Positions 13,675-14,146 of a stretch of 14,146 nucleotides of DNA are shown here, piece by piece. The stretch lies in contig DHOG01000118.1 in assembly GCA_002410715.1 (NCBI GenBank), positions 1 to 14,146 of the forward strand, given 5' to 3'. Position 1 is the first letter of the stretch; each line of letters opens with the position of its first letter. The notes beneath the pieces were generated by a model. It was not told the origin of the DNA. It saw only the letters and a program-made list of their open reading frames with translations, and did not search any database. The DNA is from Ruminococcaceae bacterium UBA5396 (GTDB lineage Bacteria; Bacillota; Clostridia; Oscillospirales; Acutalibacteraceae). Made by a program: the position numbers and the translations under genes.

Positions 13675-14146
13675 ATGGATAAATATATCGGGAAGCGGCT
13701 GGACGGACGTTATGAAATTCGTGAGGTTATCGGTGTTGGTGGCATGGCGTATGTTTATAAAGCTCATGACACAATCGATGATCGTATTGTTGCCGTCAAA
13801 ATTCTAAAGGATGAGTTTCTTGCCAACGAAGAATTTACACGCCGTTTCAAGAATGAGTCCAAAGCGATTGCCATTCTTTCTCACCCGAATATTGTGAAGG
13901 TGTTTGATGTCAGCTTTGGTGAGCGAATTCAGTATATTGTAATGGAATATATCGACGGCATAACACTTAAGGAATATATTGAACAGCAAAAAGATATTCG
14001 CTGGAAAGAAGCGGTACACTTTACGGTTCAGATTTTACGTGCTCTGCAGCATGCCCATGATAAGGGGATTGTGCACAGGGATATCAAGCCGCAGAATATT
14101 ATGCTCCTTCCTGATGGAACCATAAAAGTTACTGATTTTGGTATTG
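13675..14146 (+). CDS. prkC: PASTA-type Ser/Thr protein kinase PrkC, N-terminal part (cut by window end)
   Basis: The first 157 codons of a Hanks-type kinase are present and the frame is open to the window edge. Visible are the Gly-rich loop IGVGGMAYVYKA (19-30), VAVK with ATP-anchoring Lys42, the alpha-C Glu61, the hinge VMEYIDG, the catalytic loop HRDIKPQN (Asp136) and DFG (154-156). The GGMAxVY loop is typical of PrkC/StkP kinases, which usually continue with a transmembrane helix and extracellular PASTA repeats that bind muropeptides; those parts lie outside the window. ATG 13675 follows GGGAG (13659-13663) at 11 bases. An in-frame GTG at 13663 would sit on the ribosome binding site. Pairing with prpC supports the PrkC assignment. 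Confidence 0.93.
   Translation, partial: MDKYIGKRLDGRYEIREVIGVGGMAYVYKAHDTIDDRIVAVKILKDEFLANEEFTRRFKNESKAIAILSHPNIVKVFDVSFGERIQYIVMEYIDGITLKEYIEQQKDIRWKEAVHFTVQILRALQHAHDKGIVHRDIKPQNIMLLPDGTIKVTDFGI

Noticed and set aside
1..14146. Search for defence systems, insertion sequences, CRISPR arrays, prophage genes, tRNA or rRNA
   Set aside because: All substantial frames belong to recognised metabolic or housekeeping families, and no repeat array, transposase, integrase or structural RNA gene was seen.

Overview
The window looks like ordinary chromosome from a low-to-mid GC Firmicute, most likely a Clostridia member of the Oscillospiraceae/Ruminococcaceae type. The grounds are AAGGA/GGAGG-type ribosome binding sites, frequent TTG starts, a RemA (DUF370) gene, and a PrpC/PrkC pair at the end of a def-fmt-rsmB-rlmN cluster. 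The genus assignment is an inference. All genes lie on the + strand. I see no mobile element, CRISPR array, tRNA or rRNA, and no gene-free stretch longer than about 200 bases.

Region 1 (about 1-3410) is a three-gene carboxyl-transfer operon behind a plausible sigma-A promoter. It encodes a short, divergent acyl-CoA carboxyltransferase, a small biotin carrier protein with an Ala/Pro linker and an EAMKMEN biotinylation site, and a pyruvate/oxaloacetate carboxyltransferase that lacks its own biotin domain. This subunit set (12S + 1.3S + 5S) matches the soluble transcarboxylase of propionibacteria. No biotin carboxylase and no membrane sodium-pump subunit is encoded nearby. A hairpin terminator candidate closes the unit.

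Region 2 (about 3487 to the right edge) is a long co-directional housekeeping cluster with a strong promoter upstream of yicC: yicC, remA, gmk, rpoZ, priA, def, fmt, a membrane zinc metallopeptidase (YugP family), rsmB, rlmN, prpC and the start of prkC, which is cut by the window end. The order follows the Bacillus subtilis yloC-prkC cluster, except that coaBC is absent between rpoZ and priA and a yugP-like gene sits between fmt and rsmB. The gene products cover RNA decay (YicC), matrix/biofilm regulation (RemA), GDP supply (Gmk), RNA polymerase assembly (RpoZ), replication restart (PriA), the formyl-methionine cycle (Fmt, Def), rRNA modification (RsmB, RlmN) and Ser/Thr phospho-signalling (PrpC, PrkC). 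Several junctions overlap by a few bases, which suggests translational coupling.

The most interesting parts are the transcarboxylase-like operon, above all its CoA-carboxyltransferase subunit, which has lost the usual glycine-rich active-site motifs, and a structured 13-bp tandem repeat just upstream of fmt. I found no convincing sign of a wholly new defence or mobile system.
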